64,000 bases of DNA from Salinactinospora qingdaonensis. Its GTDB lineage: Bacteria; Actinomycetota; Actinomycetes; Streptosporangiales; Streptosporangiaceae. The stretch is from contig NZ_BAABDD010000013.1 in the NCBI RefSeq assembly GCF_039539445.1, forward strand, positions 1 through 64,000, read 5' to 3'. This document shows positions 26,403-35,940 of this stretch, in pieces. A model generated the notes under the pieces. It was not told where the DNA came from. It worked only from the letters and a program-made list of their open reading frames with translations, and ran no database searches. The position numbers and the translations under genes were made by a program. The first letter of the stretch is position 1. Each line of letters opens with the position of its first letter.

Positions 26403-27110
26403 ATGACCGTCGACGAGTCCGCCGAGCCTACGCGGCCCGAGCGGCACGTGCCCAACGATGTCGCCTACCGTCACGTCCGGCAGAACGTGGCTCAACTGCT
26501 GACGGCCCACCCCGCCGCCACCGAACGCACCGTCGCCGGCTGCCCGCAGTGGCGAGTGCGCGACCTGTTGGCCCATCTTGTCGAGATCTGCACCCGTGTG
26601 GCTGGACTGGCGGAAGAGCCGGAGCCCTCCGGCGATACCTCCGTTGCCGACCTGCTCGCCATCTGGAGCCGGGTGGCCGAACCGGCCGAGCGCTTCCTCG
26701 CCACCAGTCAGGACCGGCGTACCGGCGTGATGCTCATGGACGCCTTCGTGCACGAGGGCGATCTCCGCGCCACCCTGGGCGAAGATCCACCGCCGGGCGA
26801 CCATCCGGCGTTTCCCCGCGCCCTCGACGTCGTCGTGGGCGGTTTCTCCGCGCGGGCGCGCGAGCTTGACCTGCCGAGCCTGCGGATCGAGACAGGTGCG
26901 CGCCAGTGGGTGACCGGGACTGGACAGGCCGCCGGCGCGCTGCGCGCCGGCCGCCACGACCTGCTGCGTTCATTGGCCGGGCGGCGCACGCCGGCCCAGG
27001 TTGCGCGGCTGTCCTGGAGCGCCGACCACCGGGTGTGGCTGCCCGCCTTCACCTGGGGGCCGTTTCAGCCGCCGACACGGCCGGCGGAGGGCACCGCCTC
27101 CGCCGTGTGA
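26403..27110 (+). CDS. Mycothiol-dependent maleylpyruvate-isomerase-family protein (DinB-like)
   Basis: A 235-residue protein whose N-terminal four-helix DinB-like domain carries the family pattern CPQWRVRDLLAHLVEICT, then metal-ligand-type MLMDAFVHEGDLRATLG. A smaller C-terminal domain follows. Members bind a metal and use mycothiol as cofactor to isomerise or conjugate electrophiles. Next to a PKSE operon it could detoxify or modify a reactive intermediate, which is inference. ATG 26403 follows AAGGAG. Its 3' end overlaps the opposing TetR gene by 46 bases. Confidence 0.82.
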   Translation: MTVDESAEPTRPERHVPNDVAYRHVRQNVAQLLTAHPAATERTVAGCPQWRVRDLLAHLVEICTRVAGLAEEPEPSGDTSVADLLAIWSRVAEPAERFLATSQDRRTGVMLMDAFVHEGDLRATLGEDPPPGDHPAFPRALDVVVGGFSARARELDLPSLRIETGARQWVTGTGQAAGALRAGRHDLLRSLAGRRTPAQVARLSWSADHRVWLPAFTWGPFQPPTRPAEGTASAV

Positions 27111-27787
27111 GCGGCGAGGGCCGTCTCGCGCTGCGGGGTGCCGTTGCCCAGTGAGCGGTGACGCGAGGCCGTCACGGATGCCGTGGCGGCCTCGGCACTG
27201 TCGCCGGCGCCCACCATCAGGCCGACGAGTTGGGCCTCGAAACATGTGTCGGCGGTGTAGGGCTCGATCAGGTAGCCCCCGAGTTCGAGGGTGATCAGCC
27301 CGTGCAGCGCGCTCCACAGTTGGTGGGCGAGCAATTCCGCGTCACCTGAGTGGAACCGGCCCGCGCCGATGCAGCGGGCCGCGCACTCCACCACGTTGCG
27401 CAGGGTGTAGCGCCCGTGCTGGCGGTCCTCCTCCGACAGGGAGAAACCGGCCAGCGAGCAGCCGCCGAACATCACCGTGTACAGGTGGGAGTTGGCCAGG
27501 GCGTTGTGGCGGTAGGCCCGGCCCAGCGACGCCATGTCGGCCACGGGGTCACCGGTGGCCGCTACCTGGGTGAGATGGTGCTGTAGCCGGGCGAACCCCT
27601 CGTGCACCATCGCCCGTACCAGCCCACTCATGCTGCGGAAATGGGTGTAGACCGCCATGGTTGAGCTGCCGGTCTCGGCGGCGAGCCGGCGGGTGGACAG
27701 GGACTGTGGCCCTTCCTCGGCGAGCAGCCGAGCGGCAACGTCGATCAGTGCTGGGCCTAGTTTCGGATTCGCGCGGCGAGGGCTCAT
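27065..27787 (-). CDS. TetR-family transcriptional regulator
   Basis: 240 residues with an N-terminal TetR helix-turn-helix: LIDVAARLLAEEGPQSLSTR, then LAAETGSSTMAVYTHFRSM (about residues 15-58). The C-terminal ligand domain contains AYRHNALANSHLYTVMFGG and a LWSALHGLITLELGGYL helix, as in the WHG-type TetR C-domain. A basic, low-complexity tail follows. It faces the DinB-like gene tail to tail and its promoter lies in the long AT-richer spacer. It probably represses part of the PKS locus. Confidence 0.9.
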   Translation of the reverse strand: MSPRRANPKLGPALIDVAARLLAEEGPQSLSTRRLAAETGSSTMAVYTHFRSMSGLVRAMVHEGFARLQHHLTQVAATGDPVADMASLGRAYRHNALANSHLYTVMFGGCSLAGFSLSEEDRQHGRYTLRNVVECAARCIGAGRFHSGDAELLAHQLWSALHGLITLELGGYLIEPYTADTCFEAQLVGLMVGAGDSAEAATASVTASRHRSLGNGTPQRETALAAHTAEAVPSAGRVGG

Positions 27788-28951
27788 CCCGCTAGGCTGC
27801 CACGATTCGGAGCTCAGCCTTCTTCTTGACGGCTCAGTTCGTGCCCTCGGGGTGTTCGCAACGTTCCTCGGTTCCTGCCTTCCCCCACGAAGTTCCTGCT
27901 CATTCCTTGTAGCGGCCGCCCTTTGTTACGGAGAGCCTTATCTCGGAACGGCACTGTCCGGATCGAGATCCAACCCCTGGCCGCATCCGGTCGCCGAATG
28001 GGGGATTGTCGTGCGGGAGAACAGGGTAAACGGTGGCTTCTGGTACGTCCCGACTCAGTGCCGCTAGCTGCGCAAACTTGGCAGGAGAAGCCAAGGGGAA
28101 CACTGTTTCGAATGGTGTCTGGGGATGTGTAGGTCCGTTTTGGTATGACTTATGGGGGTACGACGCAATCCTAAAGAAGCGTCGAAGGCGATTCGGTGTA
28201 ACGATGCAGTGGTGTCGATAGACGGAACCATCACTATCCAAAAGCAAAGGGGACAAGAGAACCTCACTTCCCTGAGTGGACGGTTCTAAAGCGCCTTGTT
28301 TCACGTGTCACAGGTACGAGGGGGGAGTCGAGCAAGGTCGATACTTGACTCCGTATCCTGAGCCGGCCTTGAGAGGCGCGCCAATGTCGATATCGGGATC
28401 GCTGGATCGAAGAGAAGTAGGCCGAAAATGCCGTTTTCCGCTTCTGGTGGAGGATTCCATTAGTCAAACGTCTTTTTTTGTTTGGCTATTCTTCACTTTT
28501 CTGATGCCGTCGCGTCCGGTGCTTTGAGGAGGCGTGGTCGTGGCGGGTAAGCCGTTGATCTGCGCAGGTCACGCTGAGACTCCTGTTGAACGCAGGGCGG
28601 ATTTGTCCGACTCAAGTTTCATTTTTTTTCTAGGGGGAACCACTTCCTTCTGTGGTCGGACATATGTTTTTCTTACGTACTGTTGCTACCACGAAGCGTC
28701 ATCGCTCCTTGTGAATTAAACACGGGTAGTAGTTCCTTCTCTGATTTTGCTGCCTTCCGGTTGCTTATTTACTGATACTGAATTGTGCGCTAGCATAATT
28801 TAAGAAACTAGATATTGAAATTGTCTTCTATTGAGAAATCGGTTCGCTGGGAGAGTGGATCTCTTTTGGGGCGTCCTTTCGTTGGTATATACCCCTGTGG
28901 GTCGAACTGCATGAGAAAAGAATCCTGAGTTCGTGTCTCGATTTTTGGGGA
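27788..28951. other. Long AT-richer intergenic region between two regulators
   Basis: About 1.16 kb with clearly lower GC than the flanking genes, especially 28440-28950. Short frames of 60-130 codons exist on both strands but none has a convincing start, family or codon bias. It must hold the promoters of the TetR and AraC genes. CTAGCATAATTTAA at 28790-28803 resembles a site before the PKS gene. A recent insertion or a decayed gene would also explain the composition. Confidence 0.4.
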
Positions 28952-29788
28952 GTGATTGTGCGAGAAGCTGTCCAGAAGGCCGTTTCCTTTATTCACGAAA
29001 AATACTTTGACCCGATAACGCTCAATGATCTCGCGTCAGAGGTTTTCGTGAGCCCCTATCATTTTTCGCGCATCTTTTCTCGGGCGACTGGAGTGACTCC
29101 GGGGCAGTACCTGGCTGCGGTCCGCCTTTTCGAGGCAAAACGGCTCTTGCTCACCACGTCGCTTACCGTCTCCGACATCGTTTGTAGCGTCGGCTACAAC
29201 AGTGTAGGTACTTTCACCAGTCGGTTCACTCGGGCCGTCGGAATGTCACCCACCCAGTACCGCCACCCCGAAGTCAGTAAATTTCTAGTGGGTATTGCCC
29301 CTAACTTTCAGCGTCTCCCCACCTTCGAAACCATTCACCGTCTCAAGGAACTCTGCGGCGCGGATCGCCCCGGCTGCGGAACCATCACCGGAACCCTCGC
29401 ACTGCCCTCCTCCGTCACGCCGTCCACCGTACTCGTCGGAGTCTTCGACAGCCCCATCCCCCAAAGCGCTCCCGTGGCCTTCCAGGTGCTCACCGGCCCG
29501 GAGTTCACCAGGCTGGCTATCACCGGTGTTCCTCCCGGTCGCTGGACAGTCATAGCGGTAGCGGAGAGCACCGCCGCCACCCCGGCCGCAGAGACGCTCC
29601 TCGTCGGTACCCTCCGCTCGCCGGTCACGGTCGCTTCCGGGGGGATCTCCCGGGCTAGCCTCCAGCTTCGCGAGCTGCGGCCGACCGATCCGCCGATCGC
29701 CGTCACCCTGGCCCCCCAACTCGACTTGCAGCGCAGCCGCAAGAACGTCACCCGACCCCCCTACCACGAAAGGCGCCCTGCCGCCTGA
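28952..29788 (+). CDS. AraC-family regulator with N-terminal DNA-binding domain
   Basis: 278 residues with the two AraC helix-turn-helix motifs at the N terminus: TLNDLASEVFVSPYHFSRIF at about 24-43 and VSDIVCSVGYNSVGTFTSRF at about 72-91, followed by GMSPTQYR. The C-terminal 170 residues form an unrecognised domain. This reversed order (DNA-binding first) is less common than the usual C-terminal placement. It starts at GTG 28952 or 28958 after GGGGAG. It lies 100 bases before the first DUF1702 gene and is the likely pathway activator. Confidence 0.88.
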   Translation: MIVREAVQKAVSFIHEKYFDPITLNDLASEVFVSPYHFSRIFSRATGVTPGQYLAAVRLFEAKRLLLTTSLTVSDIVCSVGYNSVGTFTSRFTRAVGMSPTQYRHPEVSKFLVGIAPNFQRLPTFETIHRLKELCGADRPGCGTITGTLALPSSVTPSTVLVGVFDSPIPQSAPVAFQVLTGPEFTRLAITGVPPGRWTVIAVAESTAATPAAETLLVGTLRSPVTVASGGISRASLQLRELRPTDPPIAVTLAPQLDLQRSRKNVTRPPYHERRPAA

Positions 29789-29887
29789 CCGTGAGCAAAA
29801 CGGCTCGATGGGGAGCCCTGTTGTTGCGAAGGTCCTACCCGCTGGTTGTTCTGTGCTGCCCCAGGCTCGAAAGGGGGAGTGCCGACG

Positions 29888-30850
29888 ATGTTCGGCTCAT
29901 TGCGCAAGAGAGTGTTGACGCCTGCCCTGGCGGAGGTCACCTTCGCCAAGCGCGGATTTCCAGCGGTGCCCTCAGAGGCAACCCGGCGCCTCGAAGCGAT
30001 TCCGCAGGCGGTGATCTGCGGTTTCGAATGGGGGATCGAGATGGGGGACCTGTGGGGGGTCGAGCGCCGGTTGAGCATGGTGGACCCTGAACTCCGCGGT
30101 TTCGCCTACGAAGGTGTCACGATGGCCTACACCATCCGTGACGCGATGGCCGGCGGACGGGGCAACCGGACCCGAAACCTACTGAACGGTTCAGGATACC
30201 CACACATATTTCTCGCCTACATCGGCATCGGCTTCGCGATGGCCCGGCTGCCCCGGCCGCTGTGGCGCAAAGTGGTGCCGGTGTTGGGCGAGTCGCCGTA
30301 CTATCCGACGATGACCTGGCTCGCTGTTGACGGCTACGGCTTTGACCGAGCCTATTTCGACACCCGTCGGTGGGTAGACAGGCAGCAGCTTCCCACTCCC
30401 TATCCGTGGGACGGTGCGCCCGACTACTTTCCGCGTGCTGTCGATCAGGGAATCGGCCGTGCCCTGTGGTTCATCCACGGGGCGAGAGCGGTTGACGTCG
30501 CCGCCGCCGTCGACCGCTTCCCGCGGTCACGGCGAGCCGATCTATGGAGCGGAGTAGGGCTGGCCTCGGCGTTCGCCGGTGGGGGGACCTACGATGACCT
30601 CGCGTGGCTGGCTGCGGCAGCGGGCGACTACCGGCCCCATCTGGCCCAGGGGACGGTGTTCGCCGTCAAGGCACGCGTTCACGCCGGTTTCGTGCCCGCC
30701 CACACCGGCAGCGCCGCCACCGCCCTCACCGGCCTGTCCGTCGATGAGGCCGTCGCCGTCGCCGACAGCACCGCCGTGACGCCACAGCAGGGGGGTGACG
30801 AGCCGGCCTACGAGAAGTGGCGCCAAAGGATAGCCGCACGTTTTCGTTGA
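29888..30850 (+). CDS. DUF1702 protein, UnbL-type enediyne-locus protein, copy 1
   Basis: A 320-residue protein of the DUF1702 family, known mainly from enediyne PKS loci, where it is called UnbL-type; its biochemical role is unsettled. Conserved landmarks shared with the second copy are LRGFAYEGVTMAYTI, YIGIGFAMARLPR, WLAVDGYGFDRAYF and RAVDQGIGRALWFIHG, plus the YRPHLAQGTVFA segment. No signal peptide or membrane segment. ATG 29888 follows GGGAG. The two copies are perhaps one-third to one-half identical by eye, so the duplication is not recent. Confidence 0.88.
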   Translation: MFGSLRKRVLTPALAEVTFAKRGFPAVPSEATRRLEAIPQAVICGFEWGIEMGDLWGVERRLSMVDPELRGFAYEGVTMAYTIRDAMAGGRGNRTRNLLNGSGYPHIFLAYIGIGFAMARLPRPLWRKVVPVLGESPYYPTMTWLAVDGYGFDRAYFDTRRWVDRQQLPTPYPWDGAPDYFPRAVDQGIGRALWFIHGARAVDVAAAVDRFPRSRRADLWSGVGLASAFAGGGTYDDLAWLAAAAGDYRPHLAQGTVFAVKARVHAGFVPAHTGSAATALTGLSVDEAVAVADSTAVTPQQGGDEPAYEKWRQRIAARFR

Positions 30851-31214
30851 CACCCCCTCGCCAGGGGCGAACACGTTTCCCACGGCTGTGCTCGGCGAAG
30901 AGAGCACGTCGAAAAGGGGACACGTAACGAACGTCGTCGTGGGAGGCGAGCCGGCCCGGCAACGGGCCCGGCGAGCAGCAGGGCCGGTTCCCCTCCTCTC
31001 CCGACATCGCCGCGGTTCGACCAACCGCGCAAAATTTTCGCCGTCTTGCCGTCTGAACGGTTGAAGCGCGCCCCGAAAAAGCGGTTCGCCGCCTCCAATT
31101 CCTCCGCTCCGGTAGTCGTGGCCGGTGTGCGCAAAATCGAAGTAGACGCGGTTGCCGCTGGATGGAAAAATCCTTAATACAAATACTAATCCCTGAATTT
31201 TCAGTGAGGGCCAA
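30851..31214. other. Spacer between the two DUF1702 genes
   Basis: 364 bases without a gene. The last 60 bases are AT-rich and may carry a separate promoter for the second DUF1702 gene and the P450/oxidoreductase genes behind it. Confidence 0.4.
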
Positions 31215-32198
31215 ATGGCCAATTTTCTTCGTGTGCTCAGGGGTAAAATACTAACGCCGAGCGTGTCGGCCACCAGGCTGGAAAACCGTGGTTTTCACGA
31301 GAAGAGTCCGCAGGCACGTGAACTGCTGGAGTCGATCGGTGCGTACTTTCTGACCGGGTACAGGTACGCCGCCGAAGCCGGAACTCCCGCCGAGGCCGAG
31401 GCACGTCTCGAACACGTCCCCACTCGGTTCCGTGGTTTCGCCTACGAAGGCGCGGCCATGGGATTCACCATCGTCGACGCGCTCTCGCCGCGCCGGCGGC
31501 GGCTGGCCGGCTTCCTCGCCGGGCGCGGTGACCACCACGTCTACATGGCCTATGTCGGCGCGGGCTGGGCGATGGCCCGGCTGCCCCGGTTCCGCCGACC
31601 CGAGATGTCGGTCTACGACCCGCTGCTGCGCTGGCTCGTTCTCGACGGCTACGGCTTCCACCAGGCGTATTTCCACACCGAGCGCTACGTCCGTCGACAC
31701 TTCCGCGACCCGGCGGCGCAATGGCGATTGGGCCGCCACACCCCCTACGCTCACCGAGCCGTCGACCAAGGAATCGGCCGGGCCTTGTGGTTCGTCGGCG
31801 GCACCGACCCCGAACGGGTCGCCACGATGATCGACGCTTTCCCCGATGCACGCCACCGCGACCTCTACAGCGGTGCCGGCCTGGCCGCCACCTACGCGGG
31901 AGGAGCCAGCGAGACGGAGTTGGTGACGTTGCGGGAACGCGCCGGCTCCCACCGCCCGCACCTCGCTCAGGGGAGCGCCTTCGCCGCCCAGGCCCGAATC
32001 CGGGCCGGTCTCCTGGTGCCCCACACCGAGCTGGCGACCCGAGTGCTGTGCGGTATGGCGCCCGAGGAGGCGGCGCAGGTCAGTGAGGACGCTCGCCCCG
32101 CCGACCCCAGCGGCCATGACAGCACTGGCGAAGTTCCGGCCTACGAGGCGTGGCGCGCCCGCATCGCCGACGAGTTCGCAGCGCTTGGGAGGTGCTAG
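31215..32198 (+). CDS. DUF1702 protein, UnbL-type enediyne-locus protein, copy 2
   Basis: 327 residues, same family and same landmarks as the first copy: FRGFAYEGAAMGFTI, YVGAGWAMARLPR, WLVLDGYGFHQAYF, RAVDQGIGRALWFVGG and HRPHLAQGSAFA. It is followed by the P450 gene after only three bases. Two adjacent DUF1702 genes suggest that they form a heteromer or act at two steps. The UnbV and UnbU proteins that normally accompany this family were not found. Confidence 0.88.
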   Translation: MANFLRVLRGKILTPSVSATRLENRGFHEKSPQARELLESIGAYFLTGYRYAAEAGTPAEAEARLEHVPTRFRGFAYEGAAMGFTIVDALSPRRRRLAGFLAGRGDHHVYMAYVGAGWAMARLPRFRRPEMSVYDPLLRWLVLDGYGFHQAYFHTERYVRRHFRDPAAQWRLGRHTPYAHRAVDQGIGRALWFVGGTDPERVATMIDAFPDARHRDLYSGAGLAATYAGGASETELVTLRERAGSHRPHLAQGSAFAAQARIRAGLLVPHTELATRVLCGMAPEEAAQVSEDARPADPSGHDSTGEVPAYEAWRARIADEFAALGRC

Positions 32199-32201
32199 CG
32201 C

Positions 32202-33557
32202 ATGACACTCAGCCGTCCCGCCCGCGCTGTCCCACCCGGACCGCCGCGCAGCGCGACACCGGCCATGTTCCGCAAACTGGCCGGCGACCGCCTGGGGCTG
32301 ATGACCACGGCCGCCCGACACTACGGCGACGCGGTCCGCCTCTCCATCGGTCCCAAAGCGCTCTATTTCTTCAACCACCCCGACCACGCCAAACACGTGC
32401 TGGCCGACAACAGCGCCAACTACCGCAAGGGCATCGGTCTGGTCCACGCCCGCCGCGCCCTCGGCGACGGGCTGCTCACCAGCGAGGGTGAGTTGTGGCG
32501 CGAGCAGCGCAAGATCATCCAACCGACGTTCCAGCACAAACGCATCGCCCAGCAGGCGGGGATCGTCGCCGCTGAGGGCGCGAAGCTGGTGGGGCGGCTG
32601 CGAGAGCGCACCGGCGGCGAACCGGTGGACGTACTGCGGGAGATGACGGGGCTCACCCTGGGCGTGCTCGGCCACGCCCTGCTCGACGCCGACCTCACCG
32701 CCTTCGACGCGGTCGGCCACTCCTTCGAGGCCGTCCAGGACCAGGCGATGTTCGAGATGGTGTCGATGAGCATGGTCCCGATGTGGGTCCCCCTGCCCAA
32801 ACAGCTACGGTTTCGCCAAGCCCGCCGGGAGTTGCAAAGAATCGTCGATCAGCTCGTGGCCGAACGTACGGCCCGCCCTGAGGGCGACGACGTCCTCTCG
32901 CGCCTGATCGCCTCCACCCGCCGAGAGGCGGACCCCCGGGTGGGCCGGCAGCGGATGCGCGACGAGCTGGTCACCCTGCTCCTCGCCGGCCACGAGACGA
33001 CGGCGAGCACGCTGGGCTGGACCTTCCACCTCCTCGACCGGCACCCGCACGTGCTGGAACGGCTGCGCAGCGAGGCCATCGACGTTCTCGGCGACCGGCT
33101 GCCCACCTACGAGGACCTGCACCGGCTGACCTACACCACCACCGTCATCCAGGAGGCCATGCGCCTCTACCCGCCAGTGTGGATCTTGCCGCGCCGGGCG
33201 CGCGAGGCCGACGAGGTGGGCGGCTACCGGGTGCCGGCCGGTGCCGACGTCCTCATCTGCCCCTACACGCTGCACCGCCACCCCGACCTGTGGGAGGAGC
33301 CGGAGCGCTTCGACCCCGACCGCTTCACGGCCGACCGTTCCGCGGGCCGGCAGCGCTACGCCTACATCCCCTTCGGCGCCGGCCCCCGGTTCTGCGTCGG
33401 CAGCAACCTCGGGATGCTGGAGGCCACCTTCGTGGTCGCCATGGTCGCCCGAGAGCTGCGGCTGTCCACCGTGCCCGACCACAAGGTGGTCCCCGAGCCG
33501 ATGCTCTCGCTGCGCGTGCGCGGCGGCCTGCCGATGACCGTACACCCGGCGGTCTGA
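32202..33557 (+). CDS. Cytochrome P450
   Basis: 451 residues with the I-helix oxygen-activating LLAGHETTAS, the K-helix ExxR in EAMRLYPP, the PERFDPDRF segment and the heme loop FGAGPRFCVG with Cys398 as ligand. It is longer than typical soluble actinomycete P450s and looks closer to CYP102-heme/CYP4-like fatty-acid or polyene hydroxylases. No reductase is fused or adjacent. Enediyne loci carry a P450 (E7) of unknown step; a role in oxidising the polyene is plausible. Confidence 0.93.
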   Translation: MTLSRPARAVPPGPPRSATPAMFRKLAGDRLGLMTTAARHYGDAVRLSIGPKALYFFNHPDHAKHVLADNSANYRKGIGLVHARRALGDGLLTSEGELWREQRKIIQPTFQHKRIAQQAGIVAAEGAKLVGRLRERTGGEPVDVLREMTGLTLGVLGHALLDADLTAFDAVGHSFEAVQDQAMFEMVSMSMVPMWVPLPKQLRFRQARRELQRIVDQLVAERTARPEGDDVLSRLIASTRREADPRVGRQRMRDELVTLLLAGHETTASTLGWTFHLLDRHPHVLERLRSEAIDVLGDRLPTYEDLHRLTYTTTVIQEAMRLYPPVWILPRRAREADEVGGYRVPAGADVLICPYTLHRHPDLWEEPERFDPDRFTADRSAGRQRYAYIPFGAGPRFCVGSNLGMLEATFVVAMVARELRLSTVPDHKVVPEPMLSLRVRGGLPMTVHPAV

Positions 33558-33675
33558 CCGGTGGCGGCCGGTACCGGCGTTCCGGTACTCGCGCCACTCT
33601 TCGACCGTGGCCGCCCGGCGAGCTCCCGGCGGTCGGCCACGCCGTCGTCCCGCCCACCACACGGGAGGAGACCCT

Positions 33676-34239
33676 GTGAAACCGGCCGATACCGAGAACG
33701 TGTCAACCACCACCCTTGAAGCCTTCGCCGACACCATCATCCCCGGTGAGAAACGCTCCCCCGAGGACCGTGCGGTCGCCGGCGCGGCCCCCGGCGGCGG
33801 CGCGGTCGCCGCCGGAGCCATCGAGCTGCTGCACAACCCCGCGACGGGGATCACCGAGGGGCTGACCGGGCTGGCCGACGCGCTCAACGACCACGCCCGC
33901 GCCTACGCCGCCGAGCACGACCTGGCCGGCGACGACACGGTGCCGCCCTTCGTGGCGCTGCCCTTCGCCGACCGTGTCGCCCTGGTGCGCGCGCTCACCG
34001 CGCCGGGCCACCCCGAAAAGGAGTTCTGGGTGCTGCTCGCGCTGTTCAGCAACATGGCCTTCGACAGCGCCGCCCACATGCACACCGTCGAGGCCATGGC
34101 CCAAGGACACCCCGGCCTCACCGCGATGGGCTTCAGCCAGCCCGACGCCGACGGCCTGTGGCGCTTCCCCGAATACTCCTACGGCCGCAAGCTGGCCGAC
34201 CTCCACCCCGACACCACCCCCTCAGGGAGCCCTGCATGA
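33676..34239 (+). CDS. Small subunit of a GMC oxidoreductase (gluconate-dehydrogenase-subunit-3-like)
   Basis: 187 residues starting at GTG 33676 after GGAGGAG. The N terminus FADTIIPGEKRSPEDR resembles gluconate 2-dehydrogenase subunit 3 and related small partners of GMC dehydrogenases. The C-terminal part contains FWVLLALFSNMAFDSAAHMH and ends in a WRFPEYSYGRKLADLHP segment. It overlaps the GMC gene by four bases, so the two are coupled and probably form a complex. No Tat signal is visible, unlike the periplasmic enzymes. Confidence 0.72.
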   Translation: MKPADTENVSTTTLEAFADTIIPGEKRSPEDRAVAGAAPGGGAVAAGAIELLHNPATGITEGLTGLADALNDHARAYAAEHDLAGDDTVPPFVALPFADRVALVRALTAPGHPEKEFWVLLALFSNMAFDSAAHMHTVEAMAQGHPGLTAMGFSQPDADGLWRFPEYSYGRKLADLHPDTTPSGSPA

Positions 34240-35888
34240 ACAGCACCGAAAGCACCGACGTCCTCGTGGTCGGCAGCGGTTTCGGCGGCGCGATCGCGGC
34301 CTACCACCTGGCCGCCGGCGGCGCGCAGGTCACCGTGCTCGAACGTGGCCCGTGGCTGTCCAGCGAGGACTTCGAGCACGACTTCCTGCTCGGCTCCTCC
34401 TACACGCGCGCCTTCGACTTCGTCGTCGGCGACGGCATGAGCATCCTCGGCGGCAACTGCGTGGGCGGCGGCAGCGTCGTCTACTTCGCCGCGCTGCCCC
34501 GCGCCCCCCGCTTCACCTTCGAGCGCCACGGCAGCATCGGCCGGCGCATGTGGCCCGCCGCCATCAGCCGCGACACTCTGGACCCCTGGTACGACCGCGT
34601 CGCCGAGGCGATCCCGGCCCACACCCAAGACTGGGACGAGGTCACCTACGCCGGCGGGCTGTGGGCAGCCGCCTGCGACCACGCCGGGCGCACCGCCAAC
34701 CCGGTGCCCAACGGCATCGACAACGACAAGTGCACCAACTGCAACTGGATGATGGCGGGCTGCCGCTTCGACGCCAAGCGCTCCCTGACGTCGAACTACC
34801 TGCCCGCCGCCCTCGCCCACGGCGCCCAGATCCGTCCCCTGCACGAGGTGCAGCGCATCGAGCGCACTGACGACGGCGGCTACCGGGTCCACTACACCCT
34901 CGTCGACAACGAGGACTACCACGTCCACCGCGACGGCGGCGCGATCGACGCCAAGCTCGTCGTGCTCGCCGCCGGCGCCGGCGCCACCCCCGTCATCTTG
35001 CAGCGCTCCGAGCCCGACCTGGGGACCATGCCCCACGCCGTGGGCCGCTACTTCTCCGGCAACGGGGAACGCCTCAACACCGCCGTCGTCAACGAGGACC
35101 GGGTGCGTGACGTGCTCGGCCTGGAACGCGGCAACGGCCTGGCCTACGAGGCCAACCAGATCGGCAAGGGTCCGTGCGTGGCCAACTGGGACCGCGTCGA
35201 CGGCTCGCTGCCCGAGTACTCGCGCTACTCGCTGGAGCAGCTCTACTTCCCGCCCGGGCTGGGCACGATCCTCGCCCAGGTGCCCGGCGCCGACGCCCCC
35301 TCCTGGTTCGGTGTCGACAAGAAGGAGATGCTGCGGCGCTGGCGCTCCTGGCTGATCATCTTCTCCATGATCGAGGACGACAACGAGGGCGTCTTCGGGC
35401 CGCCGCCCCCCACCGGCAACGCCACCCGCATCTCCCAACAGATGCTGGGACACGGTCCGCTGCGCTACCACCCCACCGCCAACACCCGACGCGCCTGGGC
35501 CGAGTCCGACGCCGACGTCAAGAACATCCTGGAGCGCGACGGCCTGGCCACGGTGGCGCCGTGGACCAACGACCTGGTCGGCGCCTACACCGTGCACCCG
35601 CTGGCCTCGTGCCGCATCGGCGACGACCCGGCTACCTCGGCACTGGACGACCGTCACGAGCTGCGCGGCCACCCCGGCATCTTCGTCACCGACGGCTCGG
35701 CCGTCCCCGGCGCGCTGACGGTCAACCCAGCGATGACCATCGCCGCGCTGGCCGAACGCTCCGTGCCCGCCATCGTGCGCGCCGCCCAAGAGCGCGGTGT
35801 CGACGTGAGCTACGGCGCTCCCTCACCCGACGGCGCCACCAGCGCGCGGCGCGCCACCCAGTCGCTGGCCGCCACGGTGGCGCGGTAG
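34236..35888 (+). CDS. FAD-dependent GMC-family oxidoreductase
   Basis: 550 residues. The N-terminal FAD-binding motif is VVGSGFGGAIAAYHLA followed by the acidic end LERGPW. A GGNCVGGGSVVYFA segment matches GMC flavin-binding region, CTNCNWMMAGC is the Cys-rich segment of the cholesterol-oxidase/choline-dehydrogenase branch, and VHPLASCRIG near the C terminus holds the catalytic His. ATG 34236 overlaps the small-subunit stop. Enediyne loci encode a comparable oxidoreductase (E9). It likely oxidises an alcohol or removes hydrogens from the polyene-derived intermediate. Confidence 0.9.
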   Translation: MNSTESTDVLVVGSGFGGAIAAYHLAAGGAQVTVLERGPWLSSEDFEHDFLLGSSYTRAFDFVVGDGMSILGGNCVGGGSVVYFAALPRAPRFTFERHGSIGRRMWPAAISRDTLDPWYDRVAEAIPAHTQDWDEVTYAGGLWAAACDHAGRTANPVPNGIDNDKCTNCNWMMAGCRFDAKRSLTSNYLPAALAHGAQIRPLHEVQRIERTDDGGYRVHYTLVDNEDYHVHRDGGAIDAKLVVLAAGAGATPVILQRSEPDLGTMPHAVGRYFSGNGERLNTAVVNEDRVRDVLGLERGNGLAYEANQIGKGPCVANWDRVDGSLPEYSRYSLEQLYFPPGLGTILAQVPGADAPSWFGVDKKEMLRRWRSWLIIFSMIEDDNEGVFGPPPPTGNATRISQQMLGHGPLRYHPTANTRRAWAESDADVKNILERDGLATVAPWTNDLVGAYTVHPLASCRIGDDPATSALDDRHELRGHPGIFVTDGSAVPGALTVNPAMTIAALAERSVPAIVRAAQERGVDVSYGAPSPDGATSARRATQSLAATVAR

Positions 35889-35940
35889 TGCCACAGCGCC
35901 ACCGCCAGAGGTACCCGCCCGCCCGGATGGGAGGTCAGTG

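Noticed and set aside
28033..28221. 62-codon frame resembling a lanthipeptide precursor (Ser/Thr/Cys-containing)
   Set aside because: No ribosome-binding site, no modifying enzymes nearby, and no leader-core pattern.
34179..35789. 536-codon minus-strand frame
   Set aside because: Antisense of the GMC oxidoreductase gene, Val/Gly/Asp-rich and without motifs.
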